Source: CAZIOH01 sp964540815
GTDB lineage: Bacteria; Myxococcota_A; Polyangia; Fen-1088
NCBI GenBank assembly: GCA_964540815.1
Contig: CAZIOH010000179.1
Coordinates: 1 to 5,903 of the forward strand
Direction: 5' to 3'
DNA length: 5,903 bases
Under the pieces are notes generated by a model. The model was not told the DNA's origin, did not search any database, and was given only the letters and a program-made list of their open reading frames with translations. This document shows positions 5,828 to 5,903 of the stretch, in pieces (the first letter of the stretch is position 1; each line of letters opens with the position of its first letter). The position numbers and the translations under genes are program-made.

Positions 5828-5903
5828 CCTTGGTGGTTCCGTTCGCCATGGTAGGGGGCGAGGTACTCGCCGATGGCCCGCCGTAGATGTCTCTCTCCCA
5901 GCG
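5828..5903 (-). pseudogene. 5' side of the interrupted integrase/transposase gene (runs off the window)
   Basis: On the minus strand this encodes LGERHL, then RRAIGEYLAPYHGERNHQ, up to the IS30 insertion. The pattern of an aromatic-rich helix, Y-H-x-E-R-N-H-Q and then GLGN (supplied by the fragment ending at 4598) is typical of the end of an rve-type DDE integrase core. The frame is open to the window edge at 5903, so the start and the catalytic residues are not visible. As it stands, the frame runs into the IS, adds about 13 foreign residues and stops at TGA 5793-5791. The protein therefore lacks its normal last ~39 residues. Confidence 0.82.

Overview
The window is GC-rich bacterial DNA with strong Shine-Dalgarno sites and a G/C preference at third codon positions. 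That suits a high-GC soil or environmental bacterium such as a proteobacterium, myxobacterium or acidobacterium, but the sequence does not fix the taxon. There are no RNA genes and no CRISPR array. The right third is insertion-sequence DNA, so this is an accessory region.

Layout. Bases 1-720 hold no gene I can name; there is one weak small-ORF candidate (222-587) and some short dyad and direct repeats ahead of the main gene. Bases 721-4317 (+) encode a 1198-residue beta-propeller protein. Asp-box (BNR/sialidase-type) repeats form its outer framework. Seven tandem FG-GAP/VCBS-like repeats of 53-57 residues sit inside one Asp-box blade, which looks like one propeller inserted into another. No signal peptide, membrane segment or catalytic domain is visible, so a binding or scaffold role is more likely than an enzymatic one. 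Bases 4318-4480 are a short spacer.

Bases 4481-5903 (all minus strand) are a nested mobile-element scar. An intact-looking IS30-family element (4599-5827, 1229 bp) has 25-bp imperfect terminal inverted repeats and is flanked by a 3-bp CCT duplication. It has landed in the 3' part of a DDE integrase/transposase gene that enters the window at 5903. Removing the element and one CCT copy restores an open reading frame to the stop at 4483-4481, so the insertion can be reconstructed to the base. The IS30 transposase is itself broken by two frameshifts, near 5445 and 4940. All three DDE catalytic residues are still encoded, spread over two of the three frames.

No functional link between the propeller gene and the insertion sequences is visible. 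The most unusual item is the nested propeller architecture of the large protein.
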